A DNA stretch of 36,883 bases, taken from positions 1 through 36,883 of the forward strand of contig DASTPP010000200.1 in assembly GCA_035762175.1 (NCBI GenBank), read 5' to 3'. Under the pieces are notes generated by a model, which searched no databases, had not been told where the DNA came from, and saw only the letters and a program-made list of their open reading frames with translations. Each line of letters starts with the position of its first letter. Within the stretch, counting starts at the first letter, position 1. This DNA comes from DASTPP01 sp035762175. GTDB taxonomy: Bacteria > Myxococcota_A > Polyangia > Polyangiales > Polyangiaceae. Made by a program: the position numbers and the translations under genes. Shown here piece by piece: positions 19,313 to 26,644 of this stretch.

Positions 19313-20851
19313 TCAGCGGCCCTTCTCGGCCCGGCCCGCGGCGTCGTAGAGCACGCGGCCCGAGCGCAGGCTCAGGCGCGGCGCGGCGAAGGCCCGGGGG
19401 TCCTGGCGGGGGTCGTCCGCGAGCACGACGAGGTCGGCGTCGTAGCCGGGGGCGACGCGGCCCGAGCGGCCGGGCCGGCCGAAGCGCCGCGCCGGGCCCG
19501 CCGTCAGCGCCTCGAGCAGCCGGTCGAAGCCCATGCCCGCGCCCGCCATCAGGCCGAGCTCGTCGGCCGTGTCGTCGTGCCGCAGGTAGCCGACGTCGGT
19601 GCCGAAGAGCACCTCGACCCCGGCGGCGACGAGCCCCCGCAGCTGCTCGACGCCGCGCCCCTGCCACTCGAGCGCGAACGCCTCGGCCTCGCCCTCCTGC
19701 ACGAGGCCCCGGTGCCAGAGCGTCAGCGTGGGCACGACCGCGGTGCCCGCCCGCCGCATCTCGGCGAGCAGGGCGGGCGGCAGGGGCCCGGCGGCCGGGG
19801 CGGTGTGCGCGACGACGTCGACGCCGCCCGCGACCGCCCGACGCAGCCCCTCGGCGTCCTGCGGGTGGGCGAAGACGGGCTTGCCCTGGCGCCGCGCCTC
19901 GGCGCAGACGGCGCGCACCACCTCCTCGGGCATGTGCGCGACCTTGCGATCGCCGACGGGCGAGCCGGTGAAGATCTTGACGACGTCGGTGCCGAGCCGC
20001 GCGCACTCGCGCACGGCGGCCTCGGCCTCGGCGGGCGTGCGCAGCTCGGGCGGCGGCGCGCCCGGCCGCTCGGAGGGGGGCCTGAGGTAGAAGGGCCGGC
20101 CGGCGGGCGGGAAGAACGAAGGCCCGGCGCTCAAGATCGCGGGCCCCCTCACCTCGCCCCGCCGCACGCGCTCGCGCAGCGGCAGCGTGCCCTCGGGGTC
20201 GGAGCCGAGGTCGATGACGCTGGTGAAGCCGCGGCGGGTGAGCATCGCCCGCATCGCGCCGTCGAGCTCGGCCGCCGGGCGCTTGGCCGCGCCGGCCCAC
20301 TCGGGGCCGGTGAAATGGACGTGGCAGTTCCAGAGGCCGGCGGTCACGAAGGCGCCGCGCACATTGATCACGCGCTCGGCGTCGAGGGGGGTGCGGTCGC
20401 GCTCGCCGACGGCGACGACCCGGCCCCGCTCGATCACGACGATGGCGTTGGCGAAGGGCGGCACGCCGGGCGCCGCGAAGACCGTGGCGCCCGCCAGGGC
20501 CAGATCGGCGCGCCCCCCGCGGCCGCCGCTCACCCGGCGCGAGGCGGGGCGCATCTCGAACGGCGAGCAGCCCGGCGCGGCCACGCACGAGGCCGCCAGG
20601 AGCCCGAGCCGGGCGAGCGCCTGCCGCCGGCCCTCGCGCCTTGCCCCTTCGTCGAGGCGCCGCCCCTCGCGCGCTGTCCCTTCGTCAGGGCGCCCGCCTT
20701 CGCCCCCCGCCCCTTCGTCGGGGCGCCCGCCTCCGCCCCCCGCCCCTTCGTCGGGGCGGTCGCCCTCTCGCGGGGCGTCGCCCCGCTCCGCGCCGCGATC
20801 GGCGGGCGGCGGCGGGGGTTCGGGGCTCGCGGGGGCGGTCCGGCCGGTCAT
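19313..20851 (-). CDS. Amidohydrolase (imidazolonepropionase/prolidase-like), Tat- or lipoprotein-exported
   Basis: 512 residues from ATG 20851, with GAGGGGG just upstream. The metal site of the amidohydrolase superfamily is complete: His177-x-His179 (NCHVHF), Lys292 (VVKIFTGS, probably carboxylated), His329 (FAHPQ), His349 (VVAHT) and Asp419 (FGTDVGYL), as in the two-metal prolidase/imidazolonepropionase-like branch. The substrate is unknown. Residues 75-95 (RRQALARLGLLAASCVAAPGC) look like a twin-arginine signal with a possible lipid Cys95, placing the enzyme outside the cytoplasm. Odd: about 74 residues precede that signal, of which 31-74 are four 11-residue tandem repeats. Same strand as carB, 168 bp upstream of it. 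Confidence 0.85.
   Translation of the reverse strand: MTGRTAPASPEPPPPPADRGAERGDAPREGDRPDEGAGGGGGRPDEGAGGEGGRPDEGTAREGRRLDEGARREGRRQALARLGLLAASCVAAPGCSPFEMRPASRRVSGGRGGRADLALAGATVFAAPGVPPFANAIVVIERGRVVAVGERDRTPLDAERVINVRGAFVTAGLWNCHVHFTGPEWAGAAKRPAAELDGAMRAMLTRRGFTSVIDLGSDPEGTLPLRERVRRGEVRGPAILSAGPSFFPPAGRPFYLRPPSERPGAPPPELRTPAEAEAAVRECARLGTDVVKIFTGSPVGDRKVAHMPEEVVRAVCAEARRQGKPVFAHPQDAEGLRRAVAGGVDVVAHTAPAAGPLPPALLAEMRRAGTAVVPTLTLWHRGLVQEGEAEAFALEWQGRGVEQLRGLVAAGVEVLFGTDVGYLRHDDTADELGLMAGAGMGFDRLLEALTAGPARRFGRPGRSGRVAPGYDADLVVLADDPRQDPRAFAAPRLSLRSGRVLYDAAGRAEKGR
20630..20761 (-). repeat. Four 33-bp tandem repeats inside the amidohydrolase gene
   Basis: The repeats encode the 11-residue units DRPDEGAGGGG, GRPDEGAGGEG, GRPDEGTAREG and RRLDEGARREG (residues 31-74). 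The period is a multiple of three, so copy changes would keep the frame. Confidence 0.9.
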
Positions 20852-20965
20852 GGGCCCCCTCTAGCCCGCGGCCGGCGGCCCGGAAAGGCCATGCCCCGCG
20901 GGAGCCGCCGCATACGGGCGGGCGTCACTGCGGGAGGCCAGGCGCCCCCGCCTGCGGGCCCCGGC

Positions 20966-21035
20966 GGGGCCGCGGCGGCGGGCGGGGCGGCGGGGCGCTG
21001 CCGGGGCCGCGGCGGCGGGCGGGGCGGCGGGGCGC
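20966..21035. repeat. 33-bp GC-rich tandem repeat, two copies
   Basis: Exact copies at 20966-20998 and 21003-21035 (period 37) in the 229-bp gap between the amidohydrolase and HemQ-like starts. Each starts GGGGCCGCGGCGGCGGGC. The gap is divergent, so it must hold both promoters; neither is obvious. Confidence 0.85.
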
Positions 21036-21080
21036 CCGGTCCGGGTCGACGCGGCGCCCGGAGGCTGCTTGTATTCGGGC

Positions 21081-21869
21081 ATGAGCGCACACGAACGCCC
21101 CGACGCCCCGGCCGGCGGGGGTCAAGAGCGGCAGCCCGGGCTGCCCCAGATCGACGTTAACGAATACGGCGGCAAGCGCCAGGGCGAGCGGCAGGTGCTC
21201 AACCGGCGCCTCTTCATGCAGCTGCTGGTCTTCAACGCGCCGCCCGGCTCGAGCGGCGACGAGATCGCGGCGCGCACGGCGGGCCTGGCGCGCGAGCGGG
21301 GCGTCGCCTCGGTCGTCTACGCCGACGCGATGGACCCGCGCGGCATCGGCCTGCTCACCTGGTCCGAGGACCCCGCGCACTTCGTGCAGAACGTGCGCCC
21401 GCTCTTCGCCCACGAGGCGCTCTCGCGGGTCGAGCTGCGGACCGACTACGCCATGCTGGGCCGCACCTACAGCACCGGCCACGAGCCCGACCTCGCGTTC
21501 GTGCTGCTCGAGCGCTCGGTCAACAACGTGCTGAACGAGGCCTACCCCTGGCACGTCTGGTACCCGCTGCGCAGAAACGGCGAGTTCGCGCGCCTCGACC
21601 CGCACGAGCAGTCGATCATCTTGCGCGAGCACGCGTCGATCGGCATGGCGTACGGCCAGCAAGAGCTCGCGCACGACATTCGCCTCGCCTGCCACGGGCT
21701 CGACCCGAAAGACAACGAGTTCGTCATCGGCCTGGTGGGCCGCGAGCTGCACCCGCTCTCGCACCTCGTGCAGACGATGCGCAAGACGCAGCAGACCTCG
21801 ATGTACATCTCGCAGATGGGCCCCTTCTTCGTGGGCCACGTCGCCGCGCGCACCCGCCCCGGCGGCTGA
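21081..21869 (+). CDS. Chlorite dismutase/HemQ (coproheme decarboxylase) family haem protein
   Basis: 262 residues from ATG 21081; the frame begins 4 codons earlier with TTG. The ~30 N-terminal residues are probably disordered. The ILREHASIGMAYG segment (179-191) matches the conserved REHG-type helix carrying the proximal haem ligand, here His184. WYPLRRNGEF (160-169) aligns with the YPM-containing segment whose tyrosine takes part in coproheme decarboxylation, here Tyr161. MRKTQQTSMYISQMGPFFVGH closes the ferredoxin-like fold. These features fit a HemQ-like role more than true chlorite dismutase, but which reaction it performs is unproven. The gene's last 13 codons are duplicated downstream (see the repeat at 21831-21924). 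It precedes the trp leader by about 180 bp. Confidence 0.85.
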   Translation: MSAHERPDAPAGGGQERQPGLPQIDVNEYGGKRQGERQVLNRRLFMQLLVFNAPPGSSGDEIAARTAGLARERGVASVVYADAMDPRGIGLLTWSEDPAHFVQNVRPLFAHEALSRVELRTDYAMLGRTYSTGHEPDLAFVLLERSVNNVLNEAYPWHVWYPLRRNGEFARLDPHEQSIILREHASIGMAYGQQELAHDIRLACHGLDPKDNEFVIGLVGRELHPLSHLVQTMRKTQQTSMYISQMGPFFVGHVAARTRPGG

Positions 21870-21924
21870 CACGCCGCGTGGGCCGCGTCGCCGCGCGCAC
21901 CCGCCCCGGCGGCTGACACGCCGC
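21831..21924. repeat. 47-bp tandem duplication across the stop codon of the HemQ-like gene
   Basis: Copy 1 (21831-21877) and copy 2 (21878-21924) differ at one base (A versus G at the eighth position). Copy 1 holds the last codons and TGA of the gene, plus 8 bp beyond; copy 2 repeats them downstream without being read. Confidence 0.95.
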
Positions 21925-21976
21925 CGCCCGGGCGGCCGAAGCCCGAGGCGAGGGCCCCGCCGCTGCCGCCGGGGGG

Positions 21977-22024
21977 CGCGCGAAAGGCCCGGGCCGCCGA
22001 GGCGCCGCCCGGGCCTTTCGCGCG
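21977..22024. terminator. Perfect 18-bp hairpin between the HemQ-like gene and the trp leader
   Basis: Arm CGCGCGAAAGGCCCGGGC (21977-21994), a 12-bp loop, and the exact complement at 22007-22024. No T-run follows on the plus strand, so it is not a textbook intrinsic terminator; it may stop transcription from the HemQ-like gene or act as an mRNA-end stabiliser. Confidence 0.65.
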
Positions 22025-22050
22025 ACCGCCCCGACGGGTCTGGGCTTCGC

Positions 22051-22079
22051 TTGACACCCGTGTTCTTCGGGCGTTAGCT
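22051..22079 (+). promoter_or_regulatory. Candidate sigma-70 promoter for the trp leader
   Basis: TTGACA (22051-22056), 17 bp, TTAGCT (22074-22079). The E. coli trp promoter is TTGACA-17 bp-TTAACT, so element and spacing coincide, although the -10 is a weak match to TATAAT. Transcription would begin near 22086, immediately before the leader ATG at 22089. Confidence 0.6.
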
Positions 22080-22088
22080 ACGTGCGTT

Positions 22089-22169
22089 ATGGTCAGGTGT
22101 CGCGCCCTGCGTCAGATCCTGCCACGCCGCGAAGCGGCGGGGAGGTGGCTTTGGCGCCGCGCCCCTTGA
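22089..22169 (+). CDS. Candidate trp leader peptide (26 residues, two Trp codons)
   Basis: ATG at 22089 opens a 26-codon frame ending in TGA at 22167-22169. Near its end it reads GRWLWRRAP, with Trp codons at 22146-22148 and 22152-22154 separated by one Leu codon; paired Trp codons late in a short ORF are the hallmark of trp attenuation peptides. If the promoter at 22051-22079 is right, the mRNA would start 2-3 nt before the ATG, so the peptide would be translated from an almost leaderless message. The rest is Arg-rich, which in such GC-rich DNA is not informative. No ribosome binding site is seen, consistent with a leaderless start. The frame was too short for ordinary gene calling. A chance ORF cannot be excluded. 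Confidence 0.5.
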   Translation: MVRCRALRQILPRREAAGRWLWRRAP

Positions 22170-22217
22170 CGCCGGCCGGCGCCTGAGGGGCCCCCGAGGG
22201 CGCCGCCTCGCGGGAGG
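22125..22217 (+). promoter_or_regulatory. Alternative hairpins of a candidate trp attenuator
   Basis: Hairpin A: CGCCGC/GAA/GCGGCG (22125-22139) inside the leader ORF. GGCGCC at 22178-22183 can pair either with GGCGCC at 22153-22158 (overlapping the second Trp codon) or with GGCGCC at 22199-22204, where one more pair extends it to 7 bp; the two are mutually exclusive. GCCCCT (22161-22166) with AGGGGC (22186-22191) is a third option. CCTC (22206-22209) can pair with GAGG (22214-22217) and hide the trpD ribosome binding site. No U-tract follows, so control could be Rho-dependent or at translation. Pairings are read by eye; energies were not computed. Confidence 0.45.
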
Positions 22218-22223
22218 TCTCAC

Positions 22224-23240
22224 GTGATCACGGACGCGCTCCACAAGCTCTTCGCGCGCGCCGACTTGACGCGCGACGAGTGCGCCGCCGCCCTCGCCGA
22301 CATCGTCGACGGGCGCGCGACGCCGGCGCAGATCGGGGCGTTCTTGGGGGCGCTGCGGGTCAAGGGCGAGACGGCCGACGAGATCGCGGGCGCGGCGGCG
22401 CTCCTGCGCGAGCGGGCCGAGCCGGTGCGGGTGCGGGCGCCCGTCTTCGTCGACACCTGCGGCACCGGGGGCGACGGGCTGCACACCTTCAACATCTCGA
22501 CCGCGGCGGCCTTCGTCGTGGCGGCGGCCGGCGTCGTCGTCGCCAAGCACGGCAACCGCGCGGCCTCGTCGGCCTGCGGCTCGGCCGACGTGCTGGCGGC
22601 GCTCGGCGCGAAGGTCGATCTGCCGAAAGAGGCGGTCGAGGCCTGCCTCGAGCGGGCGGGCATCGGCTTTCTCTTCGCGCCCCGCCTGCACCCGGCCTTC
22701 AAGGCGGTGGCGGGCGCGCGGCGCGAGCTCGGCGCGCGCACGCTCTTCAACCTGCTCGGGCCGCTCGTGAACCCGGCGCGGCCGCGCCATCAGGTGGTCG
22801 GCGTCTACGCGCCCGAGTGGGTGCCGGTGCTGGGCCGCGCCCTCTGCGAGCTCGGCGCCGAGCGCGCCTTCGTGGTGCACGGCGGCGGCGCCGACGAGGT
22901 CTCGGTGACGGGCGAGACGCGCGTGTGCGAGGCGGGCGGCGGCGCGACCCGCGAGTACACGCTCGGGCCCGAAGACCTGGGGCTCGGGCGCTGGGCCCAG
23001 GGCGAGCTCAAGGGGGGCGACGCGGCGACGAACGCGCGCATCCTGCGCGAGGTGCTGGGCGGGCAGAAGGGCGCGCCGCGCGACGCGGTGCTGGCGTCGG
23101 CGGCGCTCGCGCTGGTGGCGGCGGGGGCGGCCGACTCGCCGCGCGAGGGGGCGAGGCGGGGCGCCGAGGCGCTCGACGGCGGCGGGGCGCTCGAACGACT
23201 CGAGGCCTTCGTGCGCGTCACCAACGAGGTCGGGGCATGA
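22224..23240 (+). CDS. trpD: Anthranilate phosphoribosyltransferase
   Basis: 338 residues from GTG 22224, with GGGAGG six bases upstream. It transfers the phosphoribosyl group of PRPP to anthranilate, the second step after chorismate in tryptophan synthesis. The family motifs are all present: DTCGTGGDGLHTFNIS (77-92) for PRPP/magnesium, AKHGNRAASS (107-116) and the later GGADEVSVTG, with FNLLGPLVNPARP in the substrate region. Length is normal. It is the first gene of the trp run and overlaps trpC by four bases (ATGA). The two AAA/GAA codons before acidic residues (see findings) are typical of the region. No glutamine amidotransferase is fused to it, and trpE and trpG are not in the window. 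Confidence 0.98.
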   Translation: MITDALHKLFARADLTRDECAAALADIVDGRATPAQIGAFLGALRVKGETADEIAGAAALLRERAEPVRVRAPVFVDTCGTGGDGLHTFNISTAAAFVVAAAGVVVAKHGNRAASSACGSADVLAALGAKVDLPKEAVEACLERAGIGFLFAPRLHPAFKAVAGARRELGARTLFNLLGPLVNPARPRHQVVGVYAPEWVPVLGRALCELGAERAFVVHGGGADEVSVTGETRVCEAGGGATREYTLGPEDLGLGRWAQGELKGGDAATNARILREVLGGQKGAPRDAVLASAALALVAAGAADSPREGARRGAEALDGGGALERLEAFVRVTNEVGA

Positions 23241-24022
23241 GCTTTCTCGACGACATTTTGCGCCGAAAGCGCGACGAGGTGGCCGAGCGGCGGCGCGAGG
23301 TCGGCGAGGCCGAGCTCGAGGCGCGCGCGGCCCGGGCCCCGACGCCGCAAGGCCTCTTCGAGCGCCTCTCGCCGCCCGGGGGCCCCGCGCGCGTCATCGC
23401 CGAGGTCAAGCGCGCCTCGCCGTCGGCGGGCGCCATCCGGGCCGACCTCGACGCGGTCACGCAGGCGCGGCGCTACGCCGAGGGGGGCGCGGTGGCCATC
23501 TCGGTGCTGACCGACGGGCCGGGCTTCGGCGGCTCGCTCGCCGACCTCGAGGCGTGTCGCGAGGCGGTCTCGGCGCCGCTCCTGCGCAAAGACTTCGTGC
23601 TCGAGCGCTACCAGCTGCTCGAGGCGCGGGCCTGGGGGGCCGACGCGGCGCTGCTCATCGTCGCGGCGCTCTCGCCCGCCGAGCTCGCGCGGCTCGCGGC
23701 CGAGGCGGCGGCGCTCGGGCTCGAGGCGCTCGTCGAGTGCCACGACGAGGCCGAGTTCGACGCGGCGCTCGCGGCCGGCGCGCGGCTCGTCGGCATCAAC
23801 AACCGCGACCTGCGCTCGTTCCGGGTCGACCTCGGCGTCAGCGAGCGGCTCTTGCCCCGGGCGCCGGCGGGCGTGCGCGTCGTGGTCGAGAGCGGCGTGC
23901 GCACGGTCGAAGACGCGGCGCGGCTGCGGGCCGCGGGGGCCGCGAACTTCCTGGTGGGCGAGGCCCTGGTGCGCGCGGCCGACCCGGCGGCGCTCCTCGG
24001 CGCCATCGGGGCGCTGCCGTGA
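23237..24022 (+). CDS. trpC: Indole-3-glycerol-phosphate synthase
   Basis: 261 residues; ATG 23237 overlaps the trpD stop in ATGA, implying translational coupling. It closes the indole ring from carboxyphenylaminodeoxyribulose phosphate. The TIM-barrel carries IAEVKRASPSAG (54-65) with the catalytic Glu-x-Lys, LRKDF with the second catalytic Lys, LLIVAAL, LVECHDEAEF, GINNRDL and VVESGVRTVEDA, matching the usual active-site and phosphate-binding loops. Length is normal and it is a separate protein, not fused to TrpF as in enterobacteria. It is followed by trpF with a four-base GTGA overlap. Confidence 0.98.
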   Translation: MSFLDDILRRKRDEVAERRREVGEAELEARAARAPTPQGLFERLSPPGGPARVIAEVKRASPSAGAIRADLDAVTQARRYAEGGAVAISVLTDGPGFGGSLADLEACREAVSAPLLRKDFVLERYQLLEARAWGADAALLIVAALSPAELARLAAEAAALGLEALVECHDEAEFDAALAAGARLVGINNRDLRSFRVDLGVSERLLPRAPAGVRVVVESGVRTVEDAARLRAAGAANFLVGEALVRAADPAALLGAIGALP

Positions 24023-24630
24023 GGGCGCGCGTCAAGGTGTGCGGCGTCACCCGGCGCGAAGACGCGCTGCTCGCCGCCCGCCTCGGCGCCGACGCGGTCG
24101 GCTTCGTCTTCGTGCGGGGCTCGCGGCGCTACCTCGAGCCGGCGCGGGCGCGCGACATCGTCGAGGCCCTGCCGCCCTTCGTCACGCCGGTCGGCCTCTT
24201 CGTCGACGAGGCGCCCGGGGCGATCGAGGCCGCGGCGCGCGCGGCGGGGGTGCGGGCGCTGCAGCTGCACGGGCGCGAGGCGCCGTCCGACTGCCGCGCG
24301 CTGCCCTGGCCGGTGCTCAAGGCGCTCGGGGTCGAGGGCGAGGCCTCGATCGCGCGCGCCGACGAGTACGAGGTCTCGGGCCTGGTGCTCGACGCGCCGG
24401 GGGGCGGCGGCTCGGGCCGCGCCTTCGACTGGTCGATCGTCGAGCGGCGGCGCCCGCGCGCGCCCTTCTTCGTGGCCGGCGGGCTCACGCCCGACAACGT
24501 CGGCGAGGCCGTCCGGCGCCTCGCCCCCTACGGCGTCGACGTCTCGAGCGGCGTCGAGTCGGCCCCCGGGGCCAAAGACCCCGGCAAGCTCGAGCGGTTC
24601 TTCGACGCCCTGAGGCAAGCCAGCGCATGA
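24019..24630 (+). CDS. trpF: Phosphoribosylanthranilate isomerase
   Basis: 203 residues beginning with GTG 24019, which overlaps the trpC stop (GTGA), so coupling is likely. It isomerises phosphoribosylanthranilate to the deoxyribulose form. Visible: VKVCGVTRREDALLAARLGADAVGF with the catalytic general-base Cys8, VGLFVDEAP, LQLHGREAP, LVLDAPGGGGSGRAFDW with the catalytic Asp region, and GGLTPDNVGEAV followed by GVDVSSGVESAPGAKDPGKL at the phosphate-binding end. Length is normal. It overlaps trpB by four bases. Together with trpD and trpC it forms the middle of the operon. Confidence 0.97.
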   Translation: MRARVKVCGVTRREDALLAARLGADAVGFVFVRGSRRYLEPARARDIVEALPPFVTPVGLFVDEAPGAIEAAARAAGVRALQLHGREAPSDCRALPWPVLKALGVEGEASIARADEYEVSGLVLDAPGGGGSGRAFDWSIVERRRPRAPFFVAGGLTPDNVGEAVRRLAPYGVDVSSGVESAPGAKDPGKLERFFDALRQASA

Positions 24631-25832
24631 GCCAACCCACCCCGCCCGCCCCCGGACACTTCGGCCCCTACGGCGGCCGCTACGTGCCCGAGACCCTGGT
24701 CTACGCGCTCGACGAGCTCGACCGCGCCTTTCGCGAGGCCATGGCCGACCGCGCCTTCGTCGACGAGCTCGACGCGCTCTGGCAGCGCTTCGCCGGCCGC
24801 CCGACGCCGCTCTTCGAGGCGAAGCGGCTCGGCGCCGAGTCGGGCGGCGCGACGGTGGCGCTCAAGCGCGAAGACCTCTGCCACACCGGCGCGCACAAGA
24901 TCAACAACACGCTCGGCCAGGTGCTGCTCGCCCGCCGCATGGGCAAGCGGCGCATCATCGCCGAGACGGGCGCCGGCCAGCACGGCGTCGCTACCGCCTG
25001 CGCCTGCGCGCTCTTCGGGCTGCCCTGCGAGGTGTACATGGGCCAGCTCGACACCGAGCGGCAGGCGCCCAACCTCCTCAGAATGCGCGCCTTCGGCGCC
25101 CGGGTCATCCCCGTCGGGTCGGGGTCGAAGACCCTGAAAGACGCCATGAACGAGGCCCTGCGCGACTGGGTCGCGAACGTGCGCGAAACGCACTACGTGC
25201 TCGGCAGCGCGGCCGGGCCCCACCCCTTCCCCGAGATCGTGCGCACCTTCCAGTCGGTCATCGGCCGCGAGGCCCGGGCGCAGTGCCTGCGCGACTACGG
25301 GCGCCTGCCCGACGCGGTCGTCGCCTGCGTCGGCGGCGGCTCGAACGCCATCGGCATGTTCTCGGCCTTCGTCGCCGACCCCGGCGTCGAGCTCGTGGCG
25401 GTCGAGGCGGCCGGCGAGGGGCTCGACTCGGGCCGCCACGGCGCCTCGCTCGCCCGGGGGCGGCCCGGCGTCTTGCACGGCTCGCGCAGCTACGTGCTGC
25501 AAGACGGCGACGGCCAGGTCGTCGAGGCGCACTCGATCAGCGCCGGCCTCGACTACCCCGGCGTCGGGCCCGAGCTCTCGTTCCTGCGCGACGCGGGCCG
25601 ACTGACGCTCGCGCAGGCGCGCGACGACGAGGCGCTCGACGCCGCCTTCTACCTCGCCCGCACCGAGGGCATCTTGCCCGCGCTCGAGAGCGCCCACGCC
25701 ATCTTCGAGGCGCGGCGCGTGGCCGCGCGGCTCGGCCCGAAGGCCCTCGTGCTCGTCAACCTCTCGGGCCGCGGCGACAAAGACCTCGCGACCCTCTCGG
25801 CGGCGCTCGAGGCGCGCGGGGGGCGGCCGTGA
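24627..25832 (+). CDS. trpB: Tryptophan synthase beta chain
   Basis: 401 residues from ATG 24627, overlapping trpF by four bases. It is a PLP enzyme that joins indole (channelled from TrpA) with serine to give tryptophan. FGPYGGRYVPETL is the conserved N-terminus of the TrpB1 type, LKREDLCHTGAHKINN holds the PLP Lys91, AETGAGQHGVATA the catalytic Glu, and CVGGGSNAIGMF the phosphate-binding loop. The end ALVLVNLSGRGDKDL is also typical. Length is normal for this class. Four Lys, Glu or Gln codons before acidic residues all end in AA here (AAA, GAA or CAA). Confidence 0.99.
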   Translation: MSQPTPPAPGHFGPYGGRYVPETLVYALDELDRAFREAMADRAFVDELDALWQRFAGRPTPLFEAKRLGAESGGATVALKREDLCHTGAHKINNTLGQVLLARRMGKRRIIAETGAGQHGVATACACALFGLPCEVYMGQLDTERQAPNLLRMRAFGARVIPVGSGSKTLKDAMNEALRDWVANVRETHYVLGSAAGPHPFPEIVRTFQSVIGREARAQCLRDYGRLPDAVVACVGGGSNAIGMFSAFVADPGVELVAVEAAGEGLDSGRHGASLARGRPGVLHGSRSYVLQDGDGQVVEAHSISAGLDYPGVGPELSFLRDAGRLTLAQARDDEALDAAFYLARTEGILPALESAHAIFEARRVAARLGPKALVLVNLSGRGDKDLATLSAALEARGGRP

Positions 25833-26641
25833 CCCGCCAAGACCGCGTGAAAGACGCCTTCGCGGCCTGCCGCGCCGAGGGGCGCGCGGCCTTCGTCGCG
25901 TACGTGATGGCGGGCGACCCCGACCCCGACGCCTCGGTCGCGGCGGCGCTCGCCTGCGTCGAGGGCGGCGCCGACCTGCTCGAGCTCGGCGTGCCCTTCT
26001 CCGACCCCATCGCGGACGGGCCGACCATTCAGAAGGCGGCGTTGCGCGCGCTCCAGGCCGGCGCCACGGTCGCGACCTGCCTCGACGTCGCCCGCCGCGT
26101 GCGCGAGCGCGCCCGGGTGCCCGTCGTGCTGATGGGGTACCTGAACCCGATCTTGGCCTTCGGCGAGGGGGCTTTCTTCACGGCTTGCGCCCGCGCGGGC
26201 GTCGACGCCGTGCTCGTGCCCGACCTGCCGCCCGAGCACGCCGGGCCCCTCTGGCCGCACGCCCGCGCCGAGGGCGTGCACCTGCCCTTCTTGCTCTCGC
26301 CGACCTCGACCGACGAGCGCATCGCCTCGGTCTCGGCCGCCGCCACGGGCTTCGTCTATTACGTCTCGGTCACCGGCGTCACCGGCGCCCGCGCCGAGCT
26401 GCCGGCCGACCTCGCCGAGCGGCTCGCGCTCGTCCGCGAGAAGAGCCCCGTGCCGGTCATCGCCGGCTTCGGCCTCTCGACCGCCGCGCAGGTCGCCGAG
26501 GTCGGGCGCCGCGCCGACGGCGTCGTCGTCGGCAGCGCCATCGTCGCGCGCGTCGCCGAGGGCGGCGGGCCGGACGCCATCGCGGCGCGCGTGCGCGACT
26601 ACGTGCGCGAGCTGCGGGCGGGCCTCGGCGGCGGGCGCTGA
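25829..26641 (+). CDS. trpA: Tryptophan synthase alpha chain
   Basis: 270 residues from GTG 25829, overlapping the trpB stop by four bases. It cleaves indole-3-glycerol phosphate to indole and glyceraldehyde-3-phosphate. The TIM-barrel contains LLELGVPFSDPIADGPTIQ with the catalytic Glu52 and Asp63, MGYLNPILAFG, LVPDLPPEH, YYVSVTGVTGAR and VIAGFGLSTAAQV. Length is normal. It is the last pathway gene, yet the strand runs on without a gap: the next start is 3 bp later, so an alpha/beta hydrolase and possibly an ABC transporter are co-expressed with tryptophan synthesis. Confidence 0.98.
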   Translation: MTRQDRVKDAFAACRAEGRAAFVAYVMAGDPDPDASVAAALACVEGGADLLELGVPFSDPIADGPTIQKAALRALQAGATVATCLDVARRVRERARVPVVLMGYLNPILAFGEGAFFTACARAGVDAVLVPDLPPEHAGPLWPHARAEGVHLPFLLSPTSTDERIASVSAAATGFVYYVSVTGVTGARAELPADLAERLALVREKSPVPVIAGFGLSTAAQVAEVGRRADGVVVGSAIVARVAEGGGPDAIAARVRDYVRELRAGLGGGR

Positions 26642-26644
26642 GCG

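Larger units (their letters stand above)
21870..22223 (+). other. 354-bp region: hairpin, promoter-like site and trp leader
   Basis: Besides copy 2 of the 47-bp repeat it contains a perfect hairpin (21977-22024), the promoter-like pair (22051-22079), the candidate leader ORF (22089-22169) and a set of alternative hairpins up to the trpD ribosome binding site. These are listed separately. Confidence 0.8.

Noticed and set aside
21977..22024. Hairpin counted as the attenuator terminator
   Set aside because: It lies upstream of the candidate trp promoter, so it cannot attenuate the trp transcript.
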